Source: Candidatus Zixiibacteriota bacterium
GTDB taxonomy: Bacteria > SM23-81 > DAOVCL01
DNA: 7,279 nt
Reading direction: 5' to 3'
NCBI GenBank assembly: GCA_030670005.1
Contig: DAOVCL010000103.1
Span: forward strand, 1 to 7,279
In this document: in pieces, positions 5,685 to 7,279 of the stretch
How positions within the stretch are numbered: the stretch's first letter is position 1
Layout: each line of letters starts with the position of its first letter
The notes under the pieces: generated by a model
The model's input: the letters and a program-made list of their open reading frames with translations, nothing else
What the model was told of the DNA's origin: nothing
The model's database searches: none
Made by a program: the position numbers and the translations under genes

Positions 5685-6705
5685 CTATCCTCTCCTCCAA
5701 TTTTCTCATTGTCTCCTCCAACTCCTTTACCTTCTTGAAGAGATCGGGCAACTTGGCCCCGCAGGCAGCGATCTTCTTGGCCAACTGGTGGGGCCTAGCT
5801 GGATAACCGGAGACAAAACTACCCGCAGGCACCGACTTGGTCACCCCTGCCTGGGCCCCTATGGTGGAGTTGTCCCCTATCTGGATATGCCCTGCCAGTC
5901 CTGCCTGACCGGCAATTCTCACTCCCCTGCCAATAGTGGTGGACCCAGATATGCCCACCTGGGCAACGATCGCCGTGTTCTCCCCCACCTGGACATTGTG
6001 GCCTATATGCACCAGATTGTCCAGCTTCGTTCCTCTCCCAATTTTGGTGACCCCCAGGGTGGACCGATCGATGGTTACATTTGCCCCTATCTCCACCTCA
6101 TCCCCCACCACTACTCTTCCTATCTGGGGGATCTTCCGATAGGAACCCCCCTCCCGCATGAAGCCAAAACCATCACTGCCCACAACGGCCCCAGAGTGAA
6201 TTATCACCCCATCCCCCACCTCACACCCATCGCCCAAATAGACCTGAGGAAATATGGTAGTCCCCCTCCCCACCTTACAGTTCCTCCCTATATAGACGAA
6301 AGGGTAGATCTGACTTTGGGGGCCTATGGATGCCCCCTCCCCCACGAAGACAAAGGGACCAACGGAAGCCTGAGGGGAGACCACCGCCCCCTTGCCCAAA
6401 ATGGAGGTGGGGTGGATCCCTTGAGGAAAGCTGGTCTTAGGGGGGGCGAACAGCTCTGCTACCTGGACAAGGGCCCTATATGGGTTGGCGACCTTAACCA
6501 TGGTGGGGAAATTACCAGAGAAATCCACCCCTACAATAATGGCAGAGGCCCTGGTAGTTTTCAAAAAGGAAAGGTATCTGGGATGGAGCAGAAAGGCCAG
6601 ATCCCCCTTCTGGGCCTGGCCTATCTCCTTTACCCCCTTTATCTCCACATCGGAGTTGCCGATTATCTGGCCGCCAATGCTTTGGGCAATTAGGGAAAGT
6701 TTCAT
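5659..6705 (-). CDS. lpxD: UDP-3-O-acylglucosamine N-acyltransferase
   Basis: Third acyl step of the lipid A route: adds a 3-hydroxyacyl chain from ACP to the 2-amino group of UDP-3-O-acyl-GlcN made by LpxC. At 348 residues it is of usual length (E. coli 341). Residues 1-about 100 form the uridine-binding head (KGVKEIGQAQKGDLAFL). Residues 100-300 are hexapeptide repeats, including KIPQIGRVVVGDEVEIGAN and VHIGHNVQVG with catalytic His236 (E. coli His239). The end (about 319-343, DLFKKVKELEETMRKLEERI) is a short coiled coil of the trimer. The ATG lies 10 bp after the skp stop. The only clear ribosome-site-like sequence (GGAG within skp's last codons) is far upstream, so its translation is probably coupled to skp. 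The 3' end overlaps the fusion gene by 26 bp. Confidence 0.96.
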   Translation of the reverse strand: MKLSLIAQSIGGQIIGNSDVEIKGVKEIGQAQKGDLAFLLHPRYLSFLKTTRASAIIVGVDFSGNFPTMVKVANPYRALVQVAELFAPPKTSFPQGIHPTSILGKGAVVSPQASVGPFVFVGEGASIGPQSQIYPFVYIGRNCKVGRGTTIFPQVYLGDGCEVGDGVIIHSGAVVGSDGFGFMREGGSYRKIPQIGRVVVGDEVEIGANVTIDRSTLGVTKIGRGTKLDNLVHIGHNVQVGENTAIVAQVGISGSTTIGRGVRIAGQAGLAGHIQIGDNSTIGAQAGVTKSVPAGSFVSGYPARPHQLAKKIAACGAKLPDLFKKVKELEETMRKLEERIDEQATEDG

Positions 6706-6715
6706 CTCTGAGGGG

Positions 6716-7267
6716 TTATTCTGACTCCTTCTCCAGTTCCTCTAAGGCGATGTCAGTTAAATCGAATTCCTTTTTGGCAAAGGCAATGTTCCCATTGGCC
6801 GCATCGAATATGTAGTCGTATCCCCCCTCAGAGGCTATCTTCTCCAGCACTACATTTATCTTCTCCAGGAGGGGTTTGGTCAGCTCGACATTCCTCTGCT
6901 CTGCCTTTCCCCCAGGACCAAATATCTGGTTTACATACTGCTGATACTCGTCCTTCTTCTTCTGAAGCTTGTCCTCCTTCTCCTTCCTCTTCTCATCGCT
7001 AAGGAGTAACTTCTGGCTCTCCAGCTCATTCTGCAGGTCATTAGCCTCTTTGGCAAGCCGATCGGCCTCCCTCTGCCATTCCCCTACTTCCTTATCATAT
7101 TTGGCCTGAGCATCGGAGAAGCCTTTATGCTCCTGCCTGATCCTAATCGAATCTATATAACCAAGCTTGAGGTTCTGGGCCAAGGTAGTGGCCCCCAGGG
7201 TGAGGAGCAGCAGGCCAACAACCAAGGCCAGGGTTTTCCTCACTGTTTTCCTGCGATAAAAGAACAT
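6716..7267 (-). CDS. skp: Skp/OmpH family periplasmic chaperone
   Basis: Periplasmic holdase that keeps unfolded outer-membrane proteins soluble on the way to the Bam complex. At 183 residues it is a little longer than E. coli Skp (161). A signal peptide is plain: basic RRKTVRK at 5-11, a hydrophobic core at about 12-25, and cleavage after TLA at residue 30. The mature chain starts LKLGYIDSIRI, the usual family opening, and residues 52-115 are a long charged helix that forms the coiled-coil tentacle. GGYDYIFDAANGNIAFAKKEFDLTD at 148-172 returns to the beta-rich body. Its place just before lpxD is the common arrangement in diderms; bamA is often upstream and would be off this window. The ATG has an AAAGGAGG site just upstream. 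Confidence 0.93.
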   Translation of the reverse strand: MFFYRRKTVRKTLALVVGLLLLTLGATTLAQNLKLGYIDSIRIRQEHKGFSDAQAKYDKEVGEWQREADRLAKEANDLQNELESQKLLLSDEKRKEKEDKLQKKKDEYQQYVNQIFGPGGKAEQRNVELTKPLLEKINVVLEKIASEGGYDYIFDAANGNIAFAKKEFDLTDIALEELEKESE

Positions 7268-7270
7268 CTT

Positions 7271-7278
7271 CCCTCCTT
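7271..7278 (-). promoter_or_regulatory. Strong ribosome binding site of skp
   Basis: AAGGAGGG on the minus strand, a few bases before the ATG at 7265-7267. It is among the best anti-16S matches in the window and confirms that the skp start is inside the window. The window ends right after it, so the promoter is not seen. Confidence 0.75.
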
Positions 7279-7279
7279 T

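Noticed and set aside
5569..6693. A 374-codon open frame on the plus strand, opposite lpxD
   Set aside because: It runs antisense to an intact lpxD with clear family motifs. Its translation is low-complexity and matches nothing I know, as expected of a stop-poor shadow frame in GC-rich DNA.

Overview
The window reads as chromosomal DNA of a Gram-negative (diderm) bacterium that makes lipid A. Five closely packed minus-strand genes fill about 1715-7267, in transcription order: a Skp/OmpH periplasmic chaperone, lpxD, an lpxC-fabZ fusion, lpxA and proS. The lpxC-fabZ fusion is best known from Bacteroidetes and related FCB-type lineages and also occurs in some uncultured phyla. The arginine and glycine codons in this block lean to AGG and GGG. 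I cannot name the organism; an FCB-affiliated or uncultured candidate phylum is the most I would infer.

Layout. (1) 1-366, minus: the first 122 codons of a secreted protein with an early-set/CBM48-like domain, probably the N-terminus of an enterochelin-esterase-like hydrolase cut by the window edge. (2) 367-643: intergenic DNA with the first copy of a GC-rich palindromic repeat. (3) 644-1393, minus: an unrecognised 249-residue protein with a signal peptide, starting at TTG. (4) 1394-1714: intergenic DNA with the second repeat copy, which can fold as a three-way junction, then a pair of overlapping short palindromes. (5) 1715-7267: the lipid A/outer-membrane block ending in proS.

How the genes work together. 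LpxA puts the first 3-hydroxyacyl chain on UDP-GlcNAc, LpxC deacetylates the product, and LpxD adds the second chain. FabZ draws on the same 3-hydroxyacyl-ACP pool for fatty-acid elongation. Skp escorts outer-membrane proteins across the periplasm. Gene junctions are a 10-bp gap (skp/lpxD), a 26-bp overlap (lpxD/lpxC-fabZ), a 2-bp gap (lpxC-fabZ/lpxA) and a 4-bp ATGA overlap (lpxA/proS), so one transcript with coupled translation is very likely. proS, a translation gene, is the last gene seen before the repeats.

The most unusual part is 449-1691. The unknown gene is closely enclosed by 30/31-bp inverted repeats that belong to a larger composite repeat present on both sides of it. Its genes look more AT-rich than the lipid A block, while the repeats form GC-rich islands. 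I see no transposase, CRISPR array, tRNA or rRNA.
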